64,000 nucleotides of DNA. Source: Puerhibacterium puerhi (GTDB lineage Bacteria; Actinomycetota; Actinomycetes; Actinomycetales; Cellulomonadaceae). The DNA lies in contig NZ_WUWN01000003.1 of the NCBI RefSeq assembly GCF_009846865.1, positions 62,001-126,000 of the forward strand, read 5' to 3'. The notes under the pieces were generated by a model. It had not been told where the DNA came from, ran no database searches, and saw nothing but the letters and a program-made list of their open reading frames with translations. Each line of letters opens with the position of its first letter. Within the stretch, counting starts at the first letter, position 1. Positions 43,359-52,487 of this stretch are shown piece by piece. The position numbers and the translations under genes are program-made.

Positions 43359-44611
43359 GCACGCTGACCGCCCCCGAGCGCACCCGGACGCCCGAGCACG
43401 CCCTGCCCGGCGGCGACGACGGCACGCGCCATGCGTGGGTGCTGGTCATGACCCGCGAGATCGTCGCGCGGGCCATGAACAAGTCGTTCCTGGCCAGCCT
43501 GGCGGTCTCCGTGGTGATCGTCGCGGCGATGTGCGGGTTCTTCGCCTGGCAGTCGACCAAGACGGAGTCGTTCACCGTGGCCGTGTCCCCGCAGGACGCC
43601 GTCGCCGTCGCTGCCGTGCAGGCCGTGGACGCCACCGGCGCCGAGCAGGACCCGCAGGTGCGGGCCGAGGTGCTCGACGTCGCCGACGACGAGGCCGCGC
43701 TCGCTGCGCTCGAGGACGGCGAGGCCGACGCCTGGCTGCGCCCGGCCGACGACCCGGCCGACGGCTGGGTGCTCGCCGGCGACGGCGAGCCCTCCACGAC
43801 GCTCACGGCCATGCTCTCGGCAGCCGTGTCCGACGGCGTGCTAGCGCGCAACGCCGAGGCCGCCGGCACGTCGTGGGAGTCGCTCAGCACGGGCAGCACC
43901 CTGACGACCCAGGTGGTCGAGGGCGGCGTGGACTCCGGCCCGGGCTCGGCCGTGTGGGTCATCGGGTTCGTGTTCGCGCTGCTGTTCTTCGCCGGCGCCA
44001 TGGGCTCCGGCGCCATGATCGCCAGCAGCGTGGTGGAGGAGAAGCAGTCGCGGCTCGTCGAGATCCTCGCCGTCGCCGTGCCGCTGCGCCAGCTGCTCGC
44101 GGGCAAGATCCTGGGCAACTCCGTGATCGCGCTGGGGCAGAACGTCATCCTCGCCGCGGTGGGCCTCGTGGGCCTGTCCTTCACCTCGCTGACCATGCAG
44201 CTGCCGGCGTTGTCGGCGTCGGTGCTGTGGTTCGTGGCGTTCTTCGCCGTCGGCTTCGTGGCCGTCGCGGCGGTGTTCGCGGTGGGCGGGGCGCTGGCGT
44301 CGCGCGCCGAGGACGTCGGCTCCACGACCAGCCCGATCATGATGGTGCTCATGGTCGTGTACTTCGCGACCTTCATGGCCGAAGGCCAGCTGCGGACCGT
44401 GCTGTCGTTCGTGCCGCTGACCAACGTGGTCACCATGCCGACCCGGGTGATGACCGGCCAGACCGCCTGGTGGGAGCCGCTGGTGTCGCTCGCGGTCCTC
44501 GCCGCCACGGCGGTGCTCGCCGTCGTCGTCTGCGAGCGCGCCTACCGCGGCGCGCTGATGCAGACCGGCGGCCGGGTCAGCTGGCGCCGGGCGCTCACCG
44601 CAGAGGCCTGA
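43355..44611 (+). CDS. ABC transporter permease (NatB-like, ABC-2 type)
   Basis: A 418-residue membrane subunit. Helix 1 is about residues 46-67 (FLASLAVSVVIVAAMCGFFAW), followed by an extracytoplasmic domain of about 140 residues, then five helices from about 205 to 405 (VIGFVFALLFFAGAMGSGAM onward) with the cytoplasmic EEKQSRLVEILAVAVPLRQLLAGKILG motif of NatB/ABC-2 permeases near 230. With the preceding ATPase it should form an exporter for ions, drugs or peptides; the two-component genes upstream suggest stress-induced expression. It is translationally coupled to the ATPase. Confidence 0.9.
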   Translation: MSTLTAPERTRTPEHALPGGDDGTRHAWVLVMTREIVARAMNKSFLASLAVSVVIVAAMCGFFAWQSTKTESFTVAVSPQDAVAVAAVQAVDATGAEQDPQVRAEVLDVADDEAALAALEDGEADAWLRPADDPADGWVLAGDGEPSTTLTAMLSAAVSDGVLARNAEAAGTSWESLSTGSTLTTQVVEGGVDSGPGSAVWVIGFVFALLFFAGAMGSGAMIASSVVEEKQSRLVEILAVAVPLRQLLAGKILGNSVIALGQNVILAAVGLVGLSFTSLTMQLPALSASVLWFVAFFAVGFVAVAAVFAVGGALASRAEDVGSTTSPIMMVLMVVYFATFMAEGQLRTVLSFVPLTNVVTMPTRVMTGQTAWWEPLVSLAVLAATAVLAVVVCERAYRGALMQTGGRVSWRRALTAEA

Positions 44612-44742
44612 CCGCCGCCTCCCCCGAAGCGTCGTCCCGGCGACGTGCGGCGCGAGCGTAAGGTGGTGCCGCTCGGCGCGCCCCGGCACCCCTCGCGCCG
44701 CCCGTCCCCGACGACGTCGACAGGGGAGCCGGTGAGGACAGC

Positions 44743-45855
44743 GTGACCAAGACCCCCACGGTGTACGACGTCGCACAGCGCGCCGGGGTGTCCATCGCCA
44801 CCGTCTCGCGCGTGCTGCGCCGGCCCGACGACGTGCGCGAGCAGACCCGCGCGGTGGTCCACGCGGCCATCCGCGAGCTCGGCTACGTGCCCTCGGCCTC
44901 CGCGCGCGGGCTGGCCGCCCGCCACACCGGCGTGCTCGGCCTCTGCTTCCCGGACGTCGACGGCATCGACGACGTCGCCGACCTGCCCGCGCCGGTGGCC
45001 GTGGGCGCCCAGGTCGAGGTGGTCCCCGACCACACGCCGTCGCCCGGCTCGCGCTGGACGAACCTGTACATCGCCGAGGTGATGCGCGGGGCGGAGCTCG
45101 AGGCGTGGCGGCACGCGCTCGCGGTGATGATCTCCGTGCCGCGCGGCCCGCAGCGCGAGCAGCTCGTCAGCGACCTCGCCGGCCGCGTGGACGGCCTGGC
45201 CGTGCTGGCCGCCACGATCCCCGACGACGTCCTGGCCCGGATCGCGCGCCGTATCCCCGTCGTGGTCATGGCCGGCCCGCCGCGCGACGACGGCCTCGAC
45301 CACATCGGCGTCGACAACGCCGCCGGCGTGCGCGCCGTCGTCGACCACCTGGTGCGCGACCACGGCTACACCGACCTCGCGTTCGTCGGCGGCCCGGACG
45401 CCTCGCCGGACGCCCGCGACCGGTTCGCCGCGTTCCGCGCGGCGCTCGCGGCGAACGGCCTGCCGGCGCCCGAGGCGCCGCTGCTGGCCGGCGACTTCAC
45501 GCGTACGACGGCGCGCACGCTCGCCGCGGGCCTGGTGCGCGACCACCGCGCCACCGGCCGCCCGCTGCCCCGCGCGCTGGTGTGCGGCAACGACCAGACC
45601 GCCCTCGGGGTGCTGGACGTGCTGCACGACGCCGGGGTCGACGTGCCCGGCACGGTGGCCCTCACCGGGTTCGACGGCATCGACGCCACCCAGGTGTCGG
45701 TGCCGCGGCTGACCACGGTGAGCCAGCCGATGCTCGACCTCGGCCGCGCCGCCGTCGAGCTGCTGCGCCGCCGCATCACCGACCGCACGACGCCGACGTC
45801 GGCGGTGAACCTGCCCGTGCGCGTGCTGCTGCGGGAGAGCTGCGGCTGCCGCTGA
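44743..45855 (+). CDS. LacI family transcriptional regulator
   Basis: A 370-residue repressor. The helix-turn-helix is TVYDVAQRAGVSIATVSRVLRRPDDV (residues about 6-31), with the hinge RELGYVPSASARGLA. The effector domain resembles sugar-binding proteins: MRGAELEAWRHALAVMIS, DGLDHIGVDNAAGVRAVVDHLV, FVGGPDASPDARDRFAAF, CGNDQTALGVLDVLHDAG and the C-terminal LTTVSQPMLDLGRAAVELL. The GTG has GGTGAGGACA upstream. It precedes the importer and GH1 operon, and a LacI-type site lies before the binding-protein gene, so it probably represses that operon until an oligosaccharide arrives. Confidence 0.93.
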   Translation: MTKTPTVYDVAQRAGVSIATVSRVLRRPDDVREQTRAVVHAAIRELGYVPSASARGLAARHTGVLGLCFPDVDGIDDVADLPAPVAVGAQVEVVPDHTPSPGSRWTNLYIAEVMRGAELEAWRHALAVMISVPRGPQREQLVSDLAGRVDGLAVLAATIPDDVLARIARRIPVVVMAGPPRDDGLDHIGVDNAAGVRAVVDHLVRDHGYTDLAFVGGPDASPDARDRFAAFRAALAANGLPAPEAPLLAGDFTRTTARTLAAGLVRDHRATGRPLPRALVCGNDQTALGVLDVLHDAGVDVPGTVALTGFDGIDATQVSVPRLTTVSQPMLDLGRAAVELLRRRITDRTTPTSAVNLPVRVLLRESCGCR

Positions 45856-45911
45856 GCACCCGCGTCCGCGCGATCACCTGCGGCGTCGCCGGCACGGTTG
45901 TCCACCGCCGA

Positions 45912-45925
45912 TGTATGCGCTTACA
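45912..45925. promoter_or_regulatory. LacI-type operator upstream of the importer operon
   Basis: TGTATGCGCTTACA is one base away from the perfect dyad TGTAAGCGCTTACA. It has the central GCGC typical of LacI-family sites and lies 75 bp before the binding-protein ATG. Confidence 0.6.
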
Positions 45926-45999
45926 CTCACACACTGCAGCGCGCGACAGCGGCGCGCGGCCCCTCGCAGGAGAGGCCTCGACGAAGAGGAGTGGATGAC

Positions 46000-47661
46000 A
46001 TGACGCGCACAGCGCGCACGGCACGGCGGCTCGCGGCCGCCGCCGTCACGGTCGGCGTGCTCGCCACGGCAGCGTGCTCGGCACCGGTGCAGACGAACCA
46101 GGGCGCCGCCTCGGACCGTGGCGGGAACAGCTCGATGCTCATCGCCGCCGACAACGGCTCGCCGACGTTCGACCGGAACTTCAACCCGTTCTCGTCGGGC
46201 AAGCGCAACACCGCCACCTACATCTACGAGCCCCTCGTGATCATCAACGAGATGAGCGGCGAGGAGACGCCGTGGCTGGCCACCGGCTACGAGCAGCCGG
46301 ACGCCCGGACCATCGTCTTCCACATCCGCGAGGGCGTCACCTGGTCCGACGGCGAGGCGTTCACGCCCGAGGACGTCGTGTTCACGTTCGACCTGCTCAA
46401 GAAGCACCCGCAGCTCGACCTCAAGGGCGTCTGGAGCCACATGGAGTCGGCCGAGGTCGACGGGCAGGACGTCGTCGTCCACCTGTCCGCCGAGGACGTG
46501 CCGGCCGCGCAGATCATCAGCCAGTCGCTGATCGTGCCCGAGCACCTGTGGAAGGACGTGCCGGACCCGGTCACGTTCACCAACGAGAACCCGGTGGGCA
46601 CCGGCCCGTACACGCTCGGGGAGTTCACCCCGAACCAGTACACGCTCGAGAAGAACCAGGACTACTGGCAGGCCGACAAGGTGGCCGTCGAGGAGCTCGT
46701 GCAGCCCGCGGCCAACTCGGAGCTCGACATCGTCAACAACGGCTACGACTGGGCGTACGCGTTCATGAGCGACGTCGAGGAAACCTGGGTCAAGGCCGAC
46801 CCGGACCACAACACGTACTGGTTCCCGGCCGGCGCCACCATCGCGCTCATCCCCAACATGACGAAGGCGCCGTACGACGACCTCGACTTCCGCCGCGGCC
46901 TCGCGGCGGCCCTCGACAAGCAGGCCATCGCCGACAAGGCCATGCAGGGCTACGTGGGCCGGGCCAGCCAGACCGGCCTGATGCTGCCGAGCCAGGAGGC
47001 CATCCTCGACCCCGACATCCCGAACGAGGGCTACGTCGACCAGGACACCGACGCCGCGCTCGAGCACTTCGCCAAGGCCGGCTACACGCAGCAGGGCGGC
47101 AAGCTCGTCGACGCCAACGGCAAGCAGCTGACGATCCGCATCACCACCCCGAACGGCTGGTCCGACTGGCTGCAGGGCGTCGAGCAGGTGCGAGGCCAGC
47201 TCGGCGAGCTCGGTATCGAGGTCGAGGTGGTGCAGCCGCAGCCGGCCGCCTACCAGCAGGAGCTCCGCTCCGGGCAGTTCGACCTGATCATGGGCACCGT
47301 CGGCGGCACGGGCCAGCCGTTCCAGGACTTCAACGGCATCCTCGGCGCGGAGTTCAACCGCCCGATCGGCGAGACCGCGTCCGGCAACTTCGGCCGCTTC
47401 AGCTCGCCGGACGCCGACGCCCTGCTCGCCGAGCTCAAGACGACCACCGACGAGCAGCGCCAGGTGGAGATCGCCCAGGAGCTGCAGCAGCTGACCTACG
47501 ACCAGCTGCCGATGATCTCGCTGTTCTACGGCGGCTCGTGGGGCCTGTTCTCGACGAAGAGCTTCACGGGGTGGCCCAGCGAGGACGACCCGTACGCCTC
47601 GCCCAAGACGTGGGACTCGACCCCGCTGCTGATCCTCACCAGCCTCGAGCCCGCCGAGTGA
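46000..47661 (+). CDS. ABC transporter solute-binding lipoprotein, family 5 (peptide/oligosaccharide type)
   Basis: A 553-residue extracytoplasmic lipoprotein. The signal peptide ends in VLATAACSAP with the lipidated Cys26. The family 5 signatures are IYEPLVIINEMSGEETPWLAT near 70, VTWSDGEAFTPEDVVFTFDLLKKH near 112 and PVGTGPYTLGEF near 198, with the late DFRRGLAAALDKQAIADKAM region near 295. Family 5 proteins bind peptides, nickel or oligosaccharides. The LacI, hydrolase and GH1 neighbours point to a beta-glucoside or other oligosaccharide. The ATG at 46000 follows GAGGAG. It is the first gene of the operon. Confidence 0.92.
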   Translation: MTRTARTARRLAAAAVTVGVLATAACSAPVQTNQGAASDRGGNSSMLIAADNGSPTFDRNFNPFSSGKRNTATYIYEPLVIINEMSGEETPWLATGYEQPDARTIVFHIREGVTWSDGEAFTPEDVVFTFDLLKKHPQLDLKGVWSHMESAEVDGQDVVVHLSAEDVPAAQIISQSLIVPEHLWKDVPDPVTFTNENPVGTGPYTLGEFTPNQYTLEKNQDYWQADKVAVEELVQPAANSELDIVNNGYDWAYAFMSDVEETWVKADPDHNTYWFPAGATIALIPNMTKAPYDDLDFRRGLAAALDKQAIADKAMQGYVGRASQTGLMLPSQEAILDPDIPNEGYVDQDTDAALEHFAKAGYTQQGGKLVDANGKQLTIRITTPNGWSDWLQGVEQVRGQLGELGIEVEVVQPQPAAYQQELRSGQFDLIMGTVGGTGQPFQDFNGILGAEFNRPIGETASGNFGRFSSPDADALLAELKTTTDEQRQVEIAQELQQLTYDQLPMISLFYGGSWGLFSTKSFTGWPSEDDPYASPKTWDSTPLLILTSLEPAE

Positions 47662-47728
47662 CACCCCGCCGGTGACGGTGCGGCCCGCCCCGCGGGCCGC
47701 ACCGCCCCGCCCGACCCGGAAGGTTCCG

Positions 47729-48709
47729 ATGCGCTACGTCCTGCGCAGGCTCGGACTGCTGGTCCTGACCCTGTGGGCGGCGGTGACGCTGAACTTCGTC
47801 ATCCCGCGACTCATGCCCGGCTCCCCCACCGACGCCGCGATCGCCAAGCTCGCGCAGAACGGCCCCGTCACGCCCGCCGTGCAGGCGGCCATCGAGGCGC
47901 AGCTCGGCGTGCCCGGCGGCTCGTGGTGGAACCAGTACGTCGACTACCTGGGCAACGTGCTGACGCTTGACTTCGGCGTCTCGTACACGTTCTTCCCCCA
48001 GCAGGTGTCCGGCCTCGTCGCCGGCGCCCTGCCCTGGACCCTGATCATGGTCGGCCTGGTGACGGTGCTGGCGTTCGTGCTCGGCACGCTCATCGGCGTC
48101 GGTGCGGCGTGGAGGCGCGGCACCTGGGTCGACTCGCTGCCGACCGTGGGCGGCAGCTTCCTGTCGGCGTTCCCGTACTTCTGGACGGCGCTGCTCATCG
48201 TGTTCTTCCTCGGCTACGTTGCCGGGTGGTTCCCGACGTCGGGCGCCTACTCCGCCACGGCGACGCCGAACCTGTCGTGGCAGTTCCTCGGCGACGCGCT
48301 CTACCACGCGGCGCTGCCGGCGGCCACGATCCTGCTCACCTCGCTCGGCGGGTGGATCCTCGGCATGCGCAACGCCATGATCAACACCCTCGGCGAGGAC
48401 TACGTGACGTTCGCCGAGGCCAACGGCCTGCGCGGCCGCACCGTGGCGGTCCGCTACGCGGCGCGCAACGCGATCCTGCCCAACCTCACCGGCTTCGGCA
48501 TGGCGCTCGGCGGCGTCGTCGGCGGGTCGCTGCTGGTGGAGCAGGTGTTCGCCTACCCCGGCGTCGGCTACCTGCTCTACAACGCCGTGACCAACCAGGA
48601 CTTCCCGCTCATGCAGGCGCTGTTCCTCATGATCACCGTGAGCGTCCTGGTGGCGAACTTCCTCGTCGACATCCTGTACGGCATCCTCGACCCCCGCACG
48701 AGGCGGTGA
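47729..48709 (+). CDS. ABC transporter permease (DppB/OppB type)
   Basis: A 326-residue inner-membrane subunit with six helices. MRYVLRRLGLLVLTLWAAVT at the N-terminus, VSYTFFPQQVSGLVAGALPWTLIMV near 90 and the cytoplasmic coupling loop LRGRTVAVRYAARNAILPNLTGFG (residues about 235-258) are typical of DppB permeases. I chose the ATG at 47729, preceded by GGAAGG; the GTG at 47672 would add 19 Pro/Arg-rich residues. Its stop overlaps the next permease start (GTGA). Confidence 0.92.
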   Translation: MRYVLRRLGLLVLTLWAAVTLNFVIPRLMPGSPTDAAIAKLAQNGPVTPAVQAAIEAQLGVPGGSWWNQYVDYLGNVLTLDFGVSYTFFPQQVSGLVAGALPWTLIMVGLVTVLAFVLGTLIGVGAAWRRGTWVDSLPTVGGSFLSAFPYFWTALLIVFFLGYVAGWFPTSGAYSATATPNLSWQFLGDALYHAALPAATILLTSLGGWILGMRNAMINTLGEDYVTFAEANGLRGRTVAVRYAARNAILPNLTGFGMALGGVVGGSLLVEQVFAYPGVGYLLYNAVTNQDFPLMQALFLMITVSVLVANFLVDILYGILDPRTRR

Positions 48710-49731
48710 CCCCCGTGACCCGACCCTCCGAGAACTCTCCCGGCGCCGCGCCCGACACCGGCACCGCCCTCGCCACGACGTCGCCCGCCGCGACGCCGTC
48801 GACCACCACGCCGCCCGCGCCGCCCGCGCCGGGCCGTCGCACGTGGCTCGACACCACCGCGCCCGGCCGCGCGCTGCAGGTGCTGGGCCGCGCCGTCGCC
48901 ACCGTGTGGTCGAACCCCAAGGCCCGCGCCGGCCTGGTCATCCTCGGCGTGTTCGTGCTCATGGCCCTCCTGGCGCCGTGGCTGGCGCCCTACGACCCGC
49001 ACGACGACTCCTTCGGCCGCAACGAGCCCGGCTCGGCGGCGCACTGGCTCGGCACCACGGGCAACGGCGAGGACGTGCTGTCCCAGGTGATCTACGGCTC
49101 GCGCATCTCGCTGCTCGTGGGCCTCGTCGCGGGCGGGCTGTCCACCGTCGTCGCCGTGGTCATCGGCCTGTCGTGGGGCTACCTGCGCGGCTGGGGCAAC
49201 GACGTCGTCAACTTCCTGGTCAACCTGTTCCTGGTCATGCCGGGCCTGCCGCTGATGATCATCATCGCCGCGTACCTGCAGAACGGCGGGCTGCCGATGA
49301 TCATCCTGGTCGTCGTCATCACCGGCTGGGCGTGGGGTGCGCGCGTGCTGCGCTCGCAGACGCAGTCGCTGCGCTCGCGCGACTTCGTCACCGCGGCGAT
49401 GTTCTCCGGCGAGAGCGCCCCGCGGATCATCTTCCGCGAGATCCTGCCGAACATGACCTCGATGATCGCGGGGTCGTTCTTCGGCGCGGCCACCGCCGCG
49501 ATCCTGTCGGAGTCGGGCCTGTCGTTCCTCGGCCTGGGCGACATGGCGACCGTGAGCTGGGGCTCGATGATCTTCTGGGCCCAGAACTCCATGGCCATCC
49601 TCACCGGCCAGTGGGTGCTGCTGTTCGCCCCCGGCCTGTGCATCGCGCTGCTGGCCACCGCGATGACCCTCGTCAACTTCGGCGTCGACGGGCTCAGCAA
49701 CCCGCGACTGCGGGAAGGGAGCGGTCGATGA
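48706..49731 (+). CDS. ABC transporter permease (DppC/OppC type)
   Basis: A 341-residue partner permease. After a Pro/Thr/Ala-rich cytosolic leader (1-45), NPKARAGLVILGVFVLMALLAPW is helix 1; HWLGTTGNGEDVLSQVIYGSRISLLVG near 110 is the conserved DppC loop; SLRSRDFVTAAMFSGESAPRIIFREILPN near 220 is the coupling loop; ESGLSFLGLGDMATVSWGSM follows near 265. GTG 48706 overlaps the upstream stop; GTG 48715 is an alternative. It forms a heterodimeric channel with the preceding permease. Confidence 0.92.
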   Translation: MTPVTRPSENSPGAAPDTGTALATTSPAATPSTTTPPAPPAPGRRTWLDTTAPGRALQVLGRAVATVWSNPKARAGLVILGVFVLMALLAPWLAPYDPHDDSFGRNEPGSAAHWLGTTGNGEDVLSQVIYGSRISLLVGLVAGGLSTVVAVVIGLSWGYLRGWGNDVVNFLVNLFLVMPGLPLMIIIAAYLQNGGLPMIILVVVITGWAWGARVLRSQTQSLRSRDFVTAAMFSGESAPRIIFREILPNMTSMIAGSFFGAATAAILSESGLSFLGLGDMATVSWGSMIFWAQNSMAILTGQWVLLFAPGLCIALLATAMTLVNFGVDGLSNPRLREGSGR

Positions 49732-51443
49732 GCCTGCTCGAGATCCAGGACCTGTCAGTCGTCTACGAGCCGCGCGGCGCGGCGCCGACCCTCGCGGTCA
49801 AGGACGTGTCGCTCACTCTCGAGCAGGGCGAGTTCGTCGGGCTGGTCGGCGAGTCCGGCTCCGGCAAGTCCACGCTGGGCTTCGCCGTGACGCGCCTGCA
49901 CAAGCCGCCGGCGCGGATCGCCGCGGGCCGCATCGTGTTCGACGGCGTGGACGTCGCGCAGCTGGACGCCGAGGAGCTGCGCGTGCAGCGCCGCGGCGGG
50001 TTCGCCATGGTGCTGCAGTCCGGCATGAACGCCCTCAACCCGGTGCGCACGGTGGGCAACCACTTCACCGACGTCTTCGCCGCGCACGGGCACGTGCCCA
50101 CCGCCGCCCGGCGCCGGCGCGCCACCGAGCTGCTCGACAAGGTGCAGCTGCCGTCCACGGTGCTCGACCGCTACCCCGGCGAGCTGTCCGGCGGCATGCG
50201 CCAGCGCGTCTCGATCGCCCTGGCCCTGAGCCTCGAGCCGCGGCTCATGGTGTTCGACGAGCCCACCACCGCCCTCGACGTGCTCGTGCAGCACGCCGTC
50301 ATGGACACCATCCGCGAGCTGCAGGCCGCCGAGGGGTTCACGGCCGTGCTCATCAGCCACGACCTCGGCGTGGTGCTGGAGTCGGCGCAGCGCGTCGTCG
50401 TCATGCACGACGGCGAGGTGGTCGAGGACGGCGCGGCGCGGCAGGTCTTCGAGGCGCCCGCACACCCGTACACGCAGATGCTGCTGAGCCACTACGCCGA
50501 CCCGCGCGCCGAGGTCGTCGAGCTGCCCGGGCTCGAGCGGCGCGCCCCGGCGGTGACGGAGCCCGGGGCCGCACCGGCGTCGGCTCCGGCCGCCGGGACC
50601 GTCCCGGCGGCGGGGACCCCCGCGACCGGCCGCCGCGCGGCCCGCGACGCGATCGTCGTCGACCACGTGTCCAAGGTCTACCCGCCGCCGCGCCGCGGCG
50701 AGCAGCCGGTCACGGCTGTGGACGACGTCTCGTTCCGGCTCGAGCCCGGCGCCGCGATGGCGCTGGTCGGCCAGTCCGGCTCCGGCAAGTCGACCATCGC
50801 CAAGATGGTCACCGGCGTCGAGCGGCCCACCTCGGGCACCGTCACGTTCGGCGACCTGCAGGTCGACCGGCTCCGCCGCCACCAGCTCAAGCGCCTGCAC
50901 ACCGACGTCCAGATGGTGTTCCAGGACCCGTACTCGGCGCTCAACCCGCTGCACACGGTGGAGTACACGCTCACCCGGCCGGTCGAGAACTACACGGGTC
51001 TGCGCGGCGAGGCCGCCCGCGAGCGCGTGCTGGGCCTGCTGGAGAAGGTGGGGCTGACGCCGGTCGAGCAGTTCGCCGCGAAGCTGCCGCACCAGCTGTC
51101 CGGGGGCCAGCGCCAGCGCGTGGTCATCGCCCGGGCGCTCGCCTCGGACCCGCAGGTGCTGATCGCCGACGAGCCGGTGTCGATGCTCGACGTCTCCCTG
51201 CGTGCCGGCGTGCTGGCCCTGCTCGAGGAGCTGCGCGCCGAGACCGGCGTCTCGCTGCTGTACATCACGCACGACCTGCTGTCCGCCCGCGTCATCACCG
51301 ACCGGATCATGGTGCTGCACCACGGCAGGGTGGTGGAGTCCGGCGGCACCGCGCAGGTGCTGCGATTCCCCGAGGACGAGTACACGACCCGCCTGCTGGA
51401 CGCGATCCCGCAGCCGGCCCGCCGGTTCGGGGGCGTCGCGTGA
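49728..51443 (+). CDS. Fused double ATP-binding protein of the importer (DppD-DppF type)
   Basis: A 571-residue protein holding two complete ATPase domains. Domain 1 (about 1-260): Walker A GESGSGKST, signature ELSGGMRQRVS, Walker B LMVFDEPTTALD, then the oligopeptide-type tail APAHPYTQMLLSHYADPR. A linker rich in Ala/Pro (about 265-305) follows. Domain 2 (about 305-571): Walker A GQSGSGKST, QMVFQDPYSALNPLHTV, signature QLSGGQRQRVV, Walker B VLIADEPVSMLD. It should energise both adjacent permeases. Starts and stops overlap its neighbours (ATGA, GTGA). Confidence 0.93.
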   Translation: MSLLEIQDLSVVYEPRGAAPTLAVKDVSLTLEQGEFVGLVGESGSGKSTLGFAVTRLHKPPARIAAGRIVFDGVDVAQLDAEELRVQRRGGFAMVLQSGMNALNPVRTVGNHFTDVFAAHGHVPTAARRRRATELLDKVQLPSTVLDRYPGELSGGMRQRVSIALALSLEPRLMVFDEPTTALDVLVQHAVMDTIRELQAAEGFTAVLISHDLGVVLESAQRVVVMHDGEVVEDGAARQVFEAPAHPYTQMLLSHYADPRAEVVELPGLERRAPAVTEPGAAPASAPAAGTVPAAGTPATGRRAARDAIVVDHVSKVYPPPRRGEQPVTAVDDVSFRLEPGAAMALVGQSGSGKSTIAKMVTGVERPTSGTVTFGDLQVDRLRRHQLKRLHTDVQMVFQDPYSALNPLHTVEYTLTRPVENYTGLRGEAARERVLGLLEKVGLTPVEQFAAKLPHQLSGGQRQRVVIARALASDPQVLIADEPVSMLDVSLRAGVLALLEELRAETGVSLLYITHDLLSARVITDRIMVLHHGRVVESGGTAQVLRFPEDEYTTRLLDAIPQPARRFGGVA

Positions 51444-52405
51444 GCGCCCGGCCCGGCCGCCCGTTCTCGGTGCTGCCGCTGCCCGCCGGCGTGGAGCCGC
51501 TGGTGCTCGACGTGCCCGTCGGGCCGCTGACCGCCTTGCGGGCGCAGGTGCCGGACGGCGTGGACCGGCGCGCGGTCGCGCTGCTGGTGCCGGGCTTCAC
51601 CGGCTCCAAGGAGGACCACCGGCTGCTGCTGCCGCTGCTGGCGGAGCGCGGCGTCGAGGCGTGGACGTACTCCCAGCGCGGGCAGGCCGACTCGGCGGCT
51701 CCGGCCGGCGTCGAGCAGTACCGGCGCGAGGACTTCACCGGCGACGCGCTCGACGTCGCCGTCGTCGTGGCCGACGCCGCGGGGCTCGGCGCCGGGTCCG
51801 GGGCGGGGGTGGGCGCCGGGTCCGGCGCGGGCGCGCTGCACCTCCTGGGCCACAGCTTCGGCGGCACCGTCGCGGCGCACACCGCCGTCCGCGACCCGCG
51901 GCCGTTCGCCAGCCTGACGATGCTGTGCTCCGGCCCGCACGGCTGGCCCGGCCGCAAGGAGGCCGAGCGCGCCCGGCTGCTCGCCGCGGCCGGCCGCGTG
52001 GACCTGTGGACGCTCGACAACCCGGCGCTCGCCCGGCGCCTCGCCGCCGACCCCGGGCTGCTGGGCTCGCTGGACCCCGACACCCGGTTCCTGCGCGAGC
52101 GGTCGGCCGCCACCAGCGTCGACAACCTGCTCGGCGCGATCGAGGTGCTCGCCGACGTCCAGGACGTCACGCCGGCGCTCGCTGCGACCGGCCTGCCGGT
52201 GCTCGTGGCGCACGGCGTCGACGACGCCGCGTGGCCGCAGCCGTGGCAGCGCCTCATGGCCGAGCGCCTCGGCGCCCGGTACGCCGTCGTCGAGCAGGCC
52301 GGGCACCTGCCCAACGTGGAGAACCCCGCGGCGACCGCCGACCTGCTCGCCGGCTTCTGGACCGGCGCCGAGCCCCGGCACCCCCTGAGAACCCGGCGCC
52401 CCTGA
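51440..52405 (+). CDS. Alpha/beta hydrolase
   Basis: A 321-residue serine hydrolase. LVPGFTGSKEDHRLLLPLLAERG near 50 holds the oxyanion strand, HLLGHSFGGTVAAHTAV near 134 the nucleophile elbow (G-H-S-F-G), VLVAHGVDDAAWP near 255 the acid residue and VVEQAGHLPNVENP near 285 the His. A Gly/Ala-Ser low-complexity insert (about 112-132) precedes the nucleophile. The GTG overlaps the ATPase stop. In this operon it could deacylate imported glycosides, for example acetylated or feruloylated ones, but its substrate is not shown. Its last codons run into a 16-bp tandem repeat. Confidence 0.85.
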   Translation: MSARPGRPFSVLPLPAGVEPLVLDVPVGPLTALRAQVPDGVDRRAVALLVPGFTGSKEDHRLLLPLLAERGVEAWTYSQRGQADSAAPAGVEQYRREDFTGDALDVAVVVADAAGLGAGSGAGVGAGSGAGALHLLGHSFGGTVAAHTAVRDPRPFASLTMLCSGPHGWPGRKEAERARLLAAAGRVDLWTLDNPALARRLAADPGLLGSLDPDTRFLRERSAATSVDNLLGAIEVLADVQDVTPALAATGLPVLVAHGVDDAAWPQPWQRLMAERLGARYAVVEQAGHLPNVENPAATADLLAGFWTGAEPRHPLRTRRP

Positions 52406-52463
52406 CACCCCGGCACCCCTGAGACCCGGCACCCCTGAGACCCGGCACCCCTGAGACCCGAGA
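52374..52463. repeat. 16-bp tandem repeat (about 5.4 copies) across the hydrolase 3' end
   Basis: The unit is CCCGGCACCCCTGAGA. Exact copies start at 52409, 52425 and 52441, with degenerate copies at 52374 and 52392 and a partial one at 52457. It starts inside the hydrolase gene, supplies its C-terminal Pro/Arg-rich residues, and fills the gap before the GH1 gene. There are no unique spacers, so it is not a CRISPR. Confidence 0.8.
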
Positions 52464-52487
52464 CGACGAACGACAGTGAGGAACACC

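Noticed and set aside
52374-52463. Possible CRISPR array
   Set aside because: Units are head-to-tail without unique spacers and there are no cas genes; it is a simple tandem repeat.
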